Assembly (NCBI RefSeq): GCF_033366695.1
Contig: NZ_JAOBTQ010000001.1
Span: forward strand, 7,998,001 to 8,062,000
Reading direction: 5' to 3'
Source of the DNA: Streptomyces sp. SCL15-4
GTDB lineage: Bacteria > Actinomycetota > Actinomycetes > Streptomycetales > Streptomycetaceae
DNA: 64,000 nucleotides
Shown here: piece by piece, positions 15,616 to 23,312 of the stretch
Layout: the number at the start of each line of letters is the position of its first letter
Position numbering within the stretch: position 1 is the first letter of the stretch
The notes under the pieces: model-generated
What the model saw: the letters and a program-made list of their open reading frames with translations, nothing else
Told to the model about the DNA's origin: nothing
Databases searched by the model: none
Position numbers and translations under genes: made by a program

Positions 15616-17094
15616 GTGACCCGCTTAGGGACCCAGGACGGCGCGAGTGGCGGCGACACCACCACTCCGTCTCCCGACACCCGGCGGTCCCAGGACCGCA
15701 CCGCACCACCCTGGGTGATCGTCACCCTCGCCTGTCTCGGCCAGTTCATGGTCCTGCTCGACGTCTCCATCGTGAACGTCGCGTTACCGTCCATCCAGAC
15801 CGGCCTCGGCTTCAGCGACACCGGACTGCAATGGGTCGTGAACGCCTACACCCTCGCGTTCGCCGGCTTCCTCATGCTCGGCGGCCGGGCCGGCGACCTG
15901 CTCGGCCGCAAGCGCGTCTACATAGCCGGCATCGCCGTGTTCACCGCGGCGAGCCTCGTAGGCGGCCTCGCGGGCAGCCCCGGCGTCCTGATCGTCGCCC
16001 GCGTCGTGCAGGGCGTCGGCGCCGCCTTCCTGTCGCCGATCACCCTGGCCCTGCTCACCACCACCTTCCCCGAGGGACCCAGACGGGCCTCCGCGCTGGG
16101 ACTGTGGAGCGCGGTGGCGGGCGGCGCCGGCGCGGTCGGCTCCATCGCCGGCGGGCTGCTCACCGGCTATCTGTCCTGGCGCTGGATCCTCCTGGTCAAC
16201 ATCCCCATCGGCATCGCGCTCATCGCGGCCTGCGTGCGCTACCTCGACTACCGGCGCAGCGAGGGCCCGCGCCGCCTGGACGTCCTGGGCGCCGCCACCG
16301 TCACCCTCGCCCTCCTCGCCCTCGTCTACGGCATCGTCAACACCGCCTCGTACGGCTGGACTTCCGTGCAAGTGCTGCCGCCGCTGGTCGTCGGCGTCCT
16401 GCTGCTCGCGCTGTTCTGCTTCATCGAGGAGCGCGTCGCCAAGGTCCCGCTGATCCGGCTCGGCCTGCTGCGCGCCCGCTCGGTGGCCGGCGGCAATCTG
16501 GTGGGCCTCCTGATGAACGCCGCGTTCCTGTCGATGTGGTACTTCGTCTCGCTGTACGTGCAGAACGTGCGCGGCTTCAGTCCCGTCCAAGCCGGACTGG
16601 CCTTCCTGCCGCACACGGTGATGGTGATGGTCGGCGCGCGGCTCAGCTCCCGGCTCATCTCCAAGGCGGGCACCCGCCCGCTCATCCTGGCCGGTGCGCT
16701 CAGCGCGCTCGCCGGCTTCGTCTGGCAGGCCCAGCTCGGCCCGCACAGCAACTTCGTCCTGATGGTCGTCCTGCCCGGCATGCTGATGGCGCTCGGCGTC
16801 GGCCTGGTCTTCACCCCCGTCGCCGCGGCAGCCACCTCAGGGGTCGCGCCCGCCGACGCGGGAGTGGTCTCCGGGCTGCTCAACACCTCACGCCAGATCG
16901 GCGGCGCCCTCGGTCTCGCCATCCTCACCACCATCGCGACGAGCCGTATCCAGTCGCTCTCCGGTGACGCTCAGCCCACTCCCGACAACCTGGTCTCCGG
17001 CTACGGCCTGGCCTTCCTGGTGGCCGCGGCCTTCGTGGTCCTCGGCGCGGCGTCGGCACTCGTCCTGCCCCGCATCGCCAAGAACCGCTCCTGA
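15616..17094 (+). CDS. MFS drug:H+ antiporter (DHA2, 14-TM) with two TTA codons
   Basis: 492 aa. The DHA2 pattern LLDVSIVNVALPSIQTGLGFS...QWVVNAYTLAFAGFLMLGGRAGDLLGRKRVYIAG is clear, and about 14 membrane segments can be drawn. This type exports aromatic antibiotics. Leucine codons 4 (15625-15627) and 57 (15784-15786) are TTA. In Streptomyces TTA needs the developmental bldA tRNA, so the exporter should be made late. It is coupled to the marR gene just upstream. Confidence 0.9.
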   Translation: MTRLGTQDGASGGDTTTPSPDTRRSQDRTAPPWVIVTLACLGQFMVLLDVSIVNVALPSIQTGLGFSDTGLQWVVNAYTLAFAGFLMLGGRAGDLLGRKRVYIAGIAVFTAASLVGGLAGSPGVLIVARVVQGVGAAFLSPITLALLTTTFPEGPRRASALGLWSAVAGGAGAVGSIAGGLLTGYLSWRWILLVNIPIGIALIAACVRYLDYRRSEGPRRLDVLGAATVTLALLALVYGIVNTASYGWTSVQVLPPLVVGVLLLALFCFIEERVAKVPLIRLGLLRARSVAGGNLVGLLMNAAFLSMWYFVSLYVQNVRGFSPVQAGLAFLPHTVMVMVGARLSSRLISKAGTRPLILAGALSALAGFVWQAQLGPHSNFVLMVVLPGMLMALGVGLVFTPVAAAATSGVAPADAGVVSGLLNTSRQIGGALGLAILTTIATSRIQSLSGDAQPTPDNLVSGYGLAFLVAAAFVVLGAASALVLPRIAKNRS

Positions 17095-17122
17095 CGGCCG
17101 ACCTTCTTACAAGGAGACCTCG

Positions 17123-18799
17123 TTGAGCACCGACAAGTCCCGACTGACCTACCCGCACCTGTACTTCCGTGAGCCCAACCCGCTCGCGGACGGCAACTAC
17201 CCCGGATTCGCGCCGGGTTCGCGTGTCGCCGACGGGATGCGCATCGACCGCGACGTCGAGATCCCGGTCCGGGACGGCAGCGTCCTGTACGCCGACGTGC
17301 ACCGGCCCGCCGACCCCGGCGCGGCGCCGCTGCCCGTGCTGATCTCCTGGGGCCCGTACGGCAAGCACGGCGGCCGCAGCACCGCCCCCAGCCGCAGCGC
17401 CGCCAGTGGTGTCGACCCGTCCTGGGTCTCCGAGTACGCGGCGATCGAGGCCCCGGACCCGCTGTACTGGTGCGGCCACGGCTACGCGGTGGTCTACGTC
17501 GACCCGCGCGGCACCTGGAGCACTCCCGGCGACTACACCCTGGCCTCCGAGCAGGAGGCGCAGGACTTCCACGACGCCATCGAGTGGGCCGGCACCCGCG
17601 ACTGGTCCAACGGCAAGGTCGGCCTGTCCGGTGTCTCGTACCTGAGCATCGCCCAGTGGCGGGTGGCCGCCACCCGGCCGCCGCACCTGGCCGCCATCAA
17701 CCCGTGGGAGGGCCTGACCGACTTCTACCGGGACATCGCCTACCACGGCGGCATCCCGGAGACCGGCTTCATGGAGGTGTTCGCCCGGCACAGCCTCGGC
17801 TACTCCTCCACCCGCGTCGAGGACCTGGAGCGCCTCGCCGCCGAGCACCCCTTCGACGACGCCTACTGGGACGCCAAGCGAGCGGTCCTGGAGAACGTCG
17901 AGGTACCCGCGTACGTCGTGGCCAGCTGGTCCAACCAGGGCCTGCACGGCCGCGGCACCCTGGAGGGCTTCAAGCGCATCTCCTCGCCCGACAAGTGGCT
18001 GGAGGTGCACGGCCGCAAGACCTGGGAGTACTACTACCGGCCCGAGAACCTCGCCAGCCAGCTCCAGTTCTTCGACTGGGCGTTGAAGGGCGAGGACAAC
18101 GGCTGGACCGACCGGCCGAAGGTGCTCACCGAGGTGCGCGAGCGGGCGAACGCCGGCTATGTCACCGAGGAGCGGGAGTGGCCCATCGCCCGCACCGAGT
18201 ACGTGCCGCTGCACCTGGACGCGGCGCGGGGCGCCCTCGTCGACAAGCCGCCGCTGGCCGAGGCCGAGGTGAGCTACCCCGTCCAGGACGGCGACGCGGT
18301 CGGCGGGACCCGCTTCACCCACGAGTTCACCGAGCGCACCCGGCTCACCGGCCACGCCAAGCTGCGGCTGTGGCTGGAGGCCCGGGGCTCCGACGACGCC
18401 GACGTCTTCGTCGCGCTGCGCAAGAAGGACGCGGCCGGCCGCGAGGTGCCGTTCCCGTTCTTCGCGCTGTACGACAACGGCCCCGTCGCCCTCGGCTGGC
18501 TCAGGGCCAGCCACCGGGCCCTGGACGAGCAGCGCTCCACGCCGTGGCAGCCCTGGCACCGGCACGACCGCGAGGAACTCCTCGAGCCCGGCGTCCCGGT
18601 CGCCCTCGACATCGAGATCTGGCCCTCCTCGACAGTCTTCGAGCCGGGCGAGCGCCTCGAACTGATCGTCCAGGCGGGTGACGTCGTCACCGGTGTGCTG
18701 CCCGGACACCGCGTCACCCGCAACGCCGGCGACCACATCATCCGTACCGGCGGCCGGTTCGACAGCCATCTGCTCGTCCCGGTCGTCGCGGACGAGTAA
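17123..18799 (+). CDS. CocE/NonD family hydrolase
   Basis: 558 aa from TTG 17123 behind AAGGAG. The order matches X-Pro dipeptidyl-peptidase (S15)-like enzymes: EIPVRDGSVLYADVHRP, LISWGPYGKHG, YVDPRGTWSTPGDY, the nucleophile motif GLSGVSYLS, WEGLTDFYRD, and a C-terminal jelly-roll domain (HAKLRLWLEARGSDDADVFVAL). These enzymes cleave esters or amides. It lies in the same direction between the exporter and two reductases. An ester or amide cleavage of a pathway intermediate or of a toxic product is possible; the substrate is unknown. Confidence 0.85.
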   Translation: MSTDKSRLTYPHLYFREPNPLADGNYPGFAPGSRVADGMRIDRDVEIPVRDGSVLYADVHRPADPGAAPLPVLISWGPYGKHGGRSTAPSRSAASGVDPSWVSEYAAIEAPDPLYWCGHGYAVVYVDPRGTWSTPGDYTLASEQEAQDFHDAIEWAGTRDWSNGKVGLSGVSYLSIAQWRVAATRPPHLAAINPWEGLTDFYRDIAYHGGIPETGFMEVFARHSLGYSSTRVEDLERLAAEHPFDDAYWDAKRAVLENVEVPAYVVASWSNQGLHGRGTLEGFKRISSPDKWLEVHGRKTWEYYYRPENLASQLQFFDWALKGEDNGWTDRPKVLTEVRERANAGYVTEEREWPIARTEYVPLHLDAARGALVDKPPLAEAEVSYPVQDGDAVGGTRFTHEFTERTRLTGHAKLRLWLEARGSDDADVFVALRKKDAAGREVPFPFFALYDNGPVALGWLRASHRALDEQRSTPWQPWHRHDREELLEPGVPVALDIEIWPSSTVFEPGERLELIVQAGDVVTGVLPGHRVTRNAGDHIIRTGGRFDSHLLVPVVADE

Positions 18800-18834
18800 T
18801 CCGTACACGATTCACCATGAAGGAGTGAGGACAG

Positions 18835-19815
18835 GTGCGTGCCGTCCTGCTGAAAGATTTCGGTCCCCCGGACCAGCTGACCGTCGCCGATGTCCCGGAC
18901 CCGCGCCCCGCCCCGGGCGAGGTGACGATCCGGGTGGCCGCCGTCGGCATCCAGTTCCTGGAAACCCAGGTCCGCTCCGGCATGATGCGCGGGGCCCTGG
19001 GCGGCGCGCCCCTGCCCGTTGTCCTCGGCAAGGAGATCGCGGGCGAGGTGATCGAGGCCGGGGCAGGCGTCGACACGTCGCTCATCGGCAGCCGGGTCCT
19101 CGCCACCACCGGCGGCACCGGCGGTTACGCCGAACTGGCCACCGCGCCCGCCGAAGGGCTCGTCCCGGTGCCCGACGGGCTGGACTTCCGGGACGCCGTC
19201 GCGCTCTACCGCTACGGAGCCACCGCCCGCGGCCTGATCGACGCCGCGCGTGTCACCGCGGGCGACCGGGTCCTGGTGCAGGCCGCCGCCGGCGCCGTCG
19301 GCACGATCCTCGTCCAGCTGCTCAAGCGGGCCGGCGCGACGGTGATCGGCACGGCCCGCGGCGCCGCCAAGCTCGGCCTCGTCAAGGAGCTGGGCGCCGA
19401 CCACGTCGTCGACTACTCGCTGCCCGGCTGGACCGACCAGGTGCGCCAGGCCGCCCAGGGTGCCGTCGAGGTCGTCTACGACCACATCGGCGGCGAACTC
19501 GGACGCGACTCGTTCTCGCTGCTCGCTCCGGGCTCCGGCCGCCAGATCGTGTTCGGCTTCTCCAGCGGGCAGCCGCTCGACGTCAAGCCCATGGAGCTGT
19601 TCGGCCGCGGCCTGACCCTGACCGGCTTCAGCGCGGGCCTGATCTGGAACCGGCCCGCGTACGCCCGCGAGCTGGTCACCGACGTGCTGGACCTGGCGGT
19701 CGCCGGCGAGATCAAGCCGGTCGTCGGCCAGAGCTACCCGCTGGAGCGGGCGGCCGAGGCGCATGCCGCCGTGGAGGCGCGCAGCACCATCGGCAAGACC
19801 CTGCTCATCCCGTGA
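18835..19815 (+). CDS. Quinone oxidoreductase-like enoyl reductase (ActVI-ORF2-like)
   Basis: 326 aa from GTG 18835 behind AAGGAG. It is a medium-chain reductase without structural zinc ligands: GEVTIRVAAVGIQFLETQVRSG, LGKEIAGEVIEAGAGVD, the NADPH motif VQAAAGAVGTILVQLLKRAGATVIGTA, and C-terminal EARSTIGKTLLIP. The QOR family reduces quinones or enones. ActVI-ORF2 of actinorhodin performs the C-15 enoyl reduction of the pyran ring, and the neighbourhood makes the same role likely here. Confidence 0.83.
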   Translation: MRAVLLKDFGPPDQLTVADVPDPRPAPGEVTIRVAAVGIQFLETQVRSGMMRGALGGAPLPVVLGKEIAGEVIEAGAGVDTSLIGSRVLATTGGTGGYAELATAPAEGLVPVPDGLDFRDAVALYRYGATARGLIDAARVTAGDRVLVQAAAGAVGTILVQLLKRAGATVIGTARGAAKLGLVKELGADHVVDYSLPGWTDQVRQAAQGAVEVVYDHIGGELGRDSFSLLAPGSGRQIVFGFSSGQPLDVKPMELFGRGLTLTGFSAGLIWNRPAYARELVTDVLDLAVAGEIKPVVGQSYPLERAAEAHAAVEARSTIGKTLLIP

Positions 19816-19897
19816 ACCACATCCCGCAGCACGCACATTGCGCACAATCGTCCGGGCCGGCCGAGGCCCGGGACTTACCGAGGAGAACGACAACACC

Positions 19898-20806
19898 ATG
19901 ACCACCGCATCCAAGATCTTCGTGGCCGGTGCCACCGGCCTGCTGGGCGGCCAGATCGTCAGCTCCCTGCTCGACCAGGGCGCCTCCGTGCGCGCACTGG
20001 TGCGGCCGGGCACCGACGGCGACAAGAAGGCCGCCCTCACGGCCCTGGAAGCCCGCGGCCTGGAGCTCGTCGAGGGTGACATCACCGACCCGGTGGACAA
20101 GCTGGCGGCCGCGATCGGCGACGCCACCACCGTCATCTCGGCCATCCAGGGCGGCCCGGACCTGATCGTGGACGGGCAGGTGAACCTGGTGCGCGCCGCC
20201 GAGCAGGCCGGTGCCCGCCGCTTCATCCCGTCCGACTTCGCCATCGACATCAACAAGCTGGACGACAGCGACAACGTCATGATCGGCTGGCGTCGGCAGG
20301 CCGCGGCCGCGTACGGCGACACCAGCCTCGACGTGATCTCCGTGCTCAACGGCGCCTTCTACGAGGTCATGATCGGCTTCATGGGGATCGTCGACTGGGA
20401 GGCGGGCACCGTCTCCCACTTCGGCGACGCCGACCAGCCGCTCGACATGACCTCGGTTCCCGACACCGCCGCCTTCACCGCCGCGGTCGCCCTCGACCCG
20501 CAGGCCAAGGGCCCTCAGCGGTTCGCCGGTGAGGTGCTGTCGATGCGCGAGTTCCACCAGACCCTGGAGCGGGCCACCGGCCGCAGCCTCACCTTGAAGA
20601 ACCTCGGCACCGCCGACGAACTGCGTGCCGAGATCACCCGCCAGGCCGGCGCCACCCAGAACCCGTTCGAGTACGTGGGTCTGCAGTACCAGTGGTGCAT
20701 GGTGACGGGCAAGGCGAAGTTCGACAGCCTGGACAACGCCAAGTACCCGCAGGTCAAGCCCGTTTCGCTGGAGGACTTCGTCCGGAAGAACGCGCCCAAG
20801 GCGTGA
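19898..20806 (+). CDS. NmrA-family NAD(P)-binding protein (ActVA-ORF4 family candidate)
   Basis: 302 aa from ATG 19898. An atypical SDR/NmrA fold: GATGLLGGQIVSSLL (dinucleotide loop), ALVRPGTDGDKK, then FIPSDFAIDINKLDD and AFYEVMIGFMG. It lacks an obvious YxxxK pair at the SDR place. As I recall, the NmrA-family protein ActVA-ORF4 performs the final biaryl coupling that dimerises the actinorhodin monomer. This gene is thus a candidate coupling enzyme, or alternatively a reductase. It is the last gene of the plus-strand run and is followed by a long hairpin. Confidence 0.78.
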   Translation: MTTASKIFVAGATGLLGGQIVSSLLDQGASVRALVRPGTDGDKKAALTALEARGLELVEGDITDPVDKLAAAIGDATTVISAIQGGPDLIVDGQVNLVRAAEQAGARRFIPSDFAIDINKLDDSDNVMIGWRRQAAAAYGDTSLDVISVLNGAFYEVMIGFMGIVDWEAGTVSHFGDADQPLDMTSVPDTAAFTAAVALDPQAKGPQRFAGEVLSMREFHQTLERATGRSLTLKNLGTADELRAEITRQAGATQNPFEYVGLQYQWCMVTGKAKFDSLDNAKYPQVKPVSLEDFVRKNAPKA

Positions 20807-20858
20807 CCCAGGCACCGCCGGCACGGTGACCGGTGCGGCGCTCGCCGTGCCGGCGGTC

Positions 20859-20929
20859 ACCCGGGGCGGTGGCATGCCGCGGCGGTGAGAATCCCCCGCT
20901 CACCGCCGCGGCTTGCCGCCGCCCCGGGT
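20859..20929 (+). terminator. Very long, near-perfect hairpin terminator
   Basis: Two 31-nt arms (20859-20889 and 20899-20929) pair across a 9-nt loop with only one G-U and one T-T mismatch. The stem begins ACCCGGGGCGG and ends GCGGCGGTGAG. It follows the NmrA gene by about 50 bp and isolates the tailoring operon from the peptide/kinase genes. It is stronger than a normal terminator needs. Confidence 0.8.
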
Positions 20930-20964
20930 TCTTGTGCTCATTTCCGGACCGAAAGGACACATCA

Positions 20965-21051
20965 GTGCGCGACAAACCGGCGAGTTGGTTGGGTAACGGG
21001 TGCGTCTTCCGGTGTGAGGACCGACGGTCTGGCGGACTTTTTATCCGGTAA
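20965..21051 (+). CDS. Candidate 28-aa peptide ORF
   Basis: A GTG at 20965 follows AAAGGA by 8 nt. The product begins MRDKPASWLGNGCVFRCE and holds two Cys four residues apart. There is no second line of evidence and no known family. It lies between the long hairpin and the promoter of the 36-codon peptide gene, so it may be chance. It is listed because the stretch 20930-21122 otherwise holds nothing that I can see. Confidence 0.2.
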   Translation: MRDKPASWLGNGCVFRCEDRRSGGLFIR

Positions 21052-21122
21052 GTGAGCTGACGTTTTCTCCGACTTCTTCGGGAGGTGGTGCCCTGGGCTG
21101 CGGTGCGAGGGACAGGTAACCG

Positions 21123-21152
21123 TTGACGAACCGCGAGACCGGTTTGTAATTT
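21123..21152 (+). promoter_or_regulatory. Vegetative-type promoter for peptide/kinase operon
   Basis: TTGACG at 21123-21128 and TAATTT at 21147-21152 are spaced 18 bp, close to the housekeeping sigma consensus. Both sit in an AT-rich island unlike the surroundings. A perfect AGGAGGT ribosome site follows at 21179-21185. This places the 36-codon ORF first in the transcript with a short leader. Confidence 0.55.
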
Positions 21153-21189
21153 CGTGACCTGCCCTCTACAAAAAATACAGGAGGTCCGG

Positions 21190-21300
21190 ATGGTTATGCA
21201 TGATCTCTACGGTTTGACCGCCTGTACACCGGGAATGCCCCCCAGCGTCGTGACGTGTGACGGCCTCCTCGCCCGAGCCGTATTAGGCAGCGCCACGTGA
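21190..21300 (+). CDS. 36-aa TTA-containing peptide ORF coupled to sensor kinase
   Basis: ATG 21190 follows a perfect AGGAGGT by 4 nt. The product begins MVMHDLYGLTACTPGMPP and has Cys at 12 and 23. Leucine 32 is TTA (21283-21285), so full translation should need bldA tRNA. The stop overlaps the GTG start of the sensor kinase (GTGA), so kinase translation is probably coupled to peptide translation. It could be a leader peptide that times kinase synthesis, a signal sensed by the kinase, or a RiPP-like precursor. No modifying enzyme is adjacent. I know no family for it. Confidence 0.6.
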   Translation: MVMHDLYGLTACTPGMPPSVVTCDGLLARAVLGSAT

Positions 21301-22307
21301 TCTCACACACCGCGCGCAGAAAGTGTGCGAGAGACCTGGCTCCGGTGGTGCTCGTGGCGGTGCCGGCCGGGGGAGCGGCCCTGGTGGCCGACACCCCCCT
21401 GTGGGACGGCCACGGGATGCTGCGGGGCGCGCTCGCCCTGCTGACCGTGTTGGTCTACGCGGGGCTGCCGACCCTGTTGGACGTGGATGCGTCGACCTGC
21501 AGGCCGCGCCGCCTGTGCGCTCCCGTGGCGCTGCTGCCCGTGCTCGCGCTGGCGCCGATGCTGGTGCTCATGCCGGGCGCGCTCGGCTATCCCGTCCTGG
21601 CCCTGGTGGTGTCGGTGGTGGCGCTCGACTGCCGACGGCGTATCGGAGGGATGCTCTGGGCCCAGCAGCGCAGAATCGTCGAGGAACGAAAGCGGACCCT
21701 GCGTGAGAGCCGCCGGCTGCGGCGGGACATGCACGACGTGCTCGGCTACAGCCTGTCGGCCATCACGGTCAAGGCGGAACTCGTCGACCGGTATCTGGTG
21801 CAGAACGACGCGCGGGTGAGGGAGGAGGTGGCCGAGCTGCTGGCGCTGTCCCGCAGGACGCTCGCCGAGATGCGCTCCTTCTCCTCGGCCGCGCGGCAGC
21901 TCTCCCTCGGTGTCGAACTGGCCTCGGTGCGCCGGGTGCTGGCGGCAGCCGGCGTGGACACCATGGTCTGCGGCGACGCCTCGGAGGTGAACGACCCGGC
22001 GCTGGGCGCGGCGCTCTCACTCGTGCTGCGCGAGGGTGCGACCAACATCCTGCGCCACAGCAGGGCCCGTCTCTGCCGGATCACGCTGAGCACCCATGAC
22101 GGCATGGTCATGCTCCGGCTCTCCAACGACGGCTACGAGGGCGAGATCGAGGGCGGTGACCCGCTGGGTACCGGCCTGGCGAGTCTGTCGTCGAGGCTCA
22201 CCGCGTTCGACGGCACACTGACCTGGACCCACGAGGGGGGCTGGTTCCATCTGACCGCCTGTGCTCCGGAATCCGTCGCGTCGTACGGAACGTTCGTGGC
22301 GTCCTGA
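21297..22307 (+). CDS. NarL/DesK-type sensor histidine kinase
   Basis: 336 aa from GTG 21297. The N-terminal ~110 residues hold about four hydrophobic segments with hardly any extracellular domain. A short cytoplasmic helix leads to the HisKA_3 box RRDMHDVLGYSLSAITVKAEL with His146. The ATPase domain has REGATNILRHS and LGTGLASLSSRL. Such kinases sense membrane or small ligands and phosphorylate LuxR-type regulators. The partner is almost certainly the convergent response regulator at 22395-23000. Confidence 0.88.
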   Translation: MISHTARRKCARDLAPVVLVAVPAGGAALVADTPLWDGHGMLRGALALLTVLVYAGLPTLLDVDASTCRPRRLCAPVALLPVLALAPMLVLMPGALGYPVLALVVSVVALDCRRRIGGMLWAQQRRIVEERKRTLRESRRLRRDMHDVLGYSLSAITVKAELVDRYLVQNDARVREEVAELLALSRRTLAEMRSFSSAARQLSLGVELASVRRVLAAAGVDTMVCGDASEVNDPALGAALSLVLREGATNILRHSRARLCRITLSTHDGMVMLRLSNDGYEGEIEGGDPLGTGLASLSSRLTAFDGTLTWTHEGGWFHLTACAPESVASYGTFVAS

Positions 22308-22394
22308 GGAGTGCGGGCCGAGCCCGCGCGTGTCCCGAGGTCTTGCCGAGGTGCCCGGTCCGCCGGGCCCCGGCAGGGCTTTCGCCGTGCCGGA

Positions 22395-23000
22395 CTACAG
22401 CCAGCCCGCCTGCTCGGCGATCCGCACGGCGTCCAGCCGGTTGCGCGCGTGCAGCTTGGTGACCGAGGACGTCAGGTAGTTGCGGACGGTGCCGGTCGAC
22501 AGGTGCATACGGCGGGCTATCTCCGCGGGATCGGCGCCGGCGGCGGCCTGGCGCAGCACGTCCGTCTCCCGCGGGGTCAGCGGGCTGACGTCGCTTTCCC
22601 AGGAGGCCAGTGCGAGTTCGGGGTCGATGACGCGACCGCCGGCGGCGATTCGCCGGATGGCCGTGGCCAGTTCTTTCGGGGGCGCTTCCTTGAGCAGATA
22701 ACCGCTGACGCCCGCGGCCATCGCCCGCTGCAGGGCCCCGGGCCGGCCCAGCGCCGTCAGGACCAGTGTGCGACACTGTGGCAACTGTTCGTGCAGGGCC
22801 GCGGCGGCACTCAGCCCGTCCAGCCCCGGCAGGTCGATGTCCACCACGAGAACATCCGGCCGGTGTTCCAGCGCCGTCGGCACGACGGCGTCCCCCCTGC
22901 CCACTTCCGCCACGACCTCGATGCCGCGCTCGCCCGCCAGCAGGGCTACGAAGGCACCGCGGATCATCTCCATGTCCTCGGCCAACATGACTCGTATCAC
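22395..23000 (-). CDS. LuxR-type (NarL family) response regulator
   Basis: 201 aa from GTG 23000 behind a G-rich ribosome site; ATG 23054 is an alternative start. The receiver has acidic residues AEDMEM, phospho-acceptor D54 in VLVVDIDLPGLDG, the Thr of VLTALG and the Lys of YLLKEA. The C-terminal HTH is LTPRETDVLRQAAAGADPAEIARRMHLSTGTVRNYL. It is convergent with its probable kinase (87-bp gap), an unusual arrangement. Its start faces the SARP-type repeats before the ActIV-like gene, so it may act at that promoter or on itself. Confidence 0.9.
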   Translation of the reverse strand: MIRVMLAEDMEMIRGAFVALLAGERGIEVVAEVGRGDAVVPTALEHRPDVLVVDIDLPGLDGLSAAAALHEQLPQCRTLVLTALGRPGALQRAMAAGVSGYLLKEAPPKELATAIRRIAAGGRVIDPELALASWESDVSPLTPRETDVLRQAAAGADPAEIARRMHLSTGTVRNYLTSSVTKLHARNRLDAVRIAEQAGWL

Positions 23001-23137
23001 GTCCCGCCCCCCCACCTCAGGGCAGTCGGCGAGTCCCCTGAGTAGCTTGATCATACACAGCGCTCACGCCGAACAAGTAACCGAATTCTGACGGTATGTG
23101 AGGATTCGCGTCGCTCGGTGCGCGGAGCGGGCGTCGT

Positions 23138-23192
23138 CTGCTCCAGGGGTGCTCGACGGGTGTCCCAGACGTGCTCCAGGCGTGCTCGCGCC
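23138..23192. promoter_or_regulatory. Five tandem 11-bp repeats, SARP-type operator
   Basis: Five consecutive 11-mers read CTGCTCCAGGG, GTGCTCGACGG, GTGTCCCAGAC, GTGCTCCAGGC and GTGCTCGCGCC. The 11-bp period and the core GCTCGA/GCTCCA (reverse of TCGAGC/TGGAGC) match the direct heptads bound by SARP activators. They lie 121 bp before the ActIV-like gene and between it and the response regulator. Confidence 0.75.
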
Positions 23193-23312
23193 CGCCGTGC
23201 CGAGCGGCCGGACCGCCGCGGCGAGCAGGCGCTTGAGCGGGACTGCCGGTGCGCCTCGAGCCGGAGCCGACAGGGTCGTGGCGAGAGCGGAACGATCCAT
23301 CGAGGAGTGAGT

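Noticed and set aside
21190..21300. Calling the 36-aa peptide a lanthipeptide precursor
   Set aside because: It has two Cys and some Ser/Thr, but no lanthipeptide synthetase, protease or dedicated transporter is adjacent; a leader or signal role fits the kinase coupling better.
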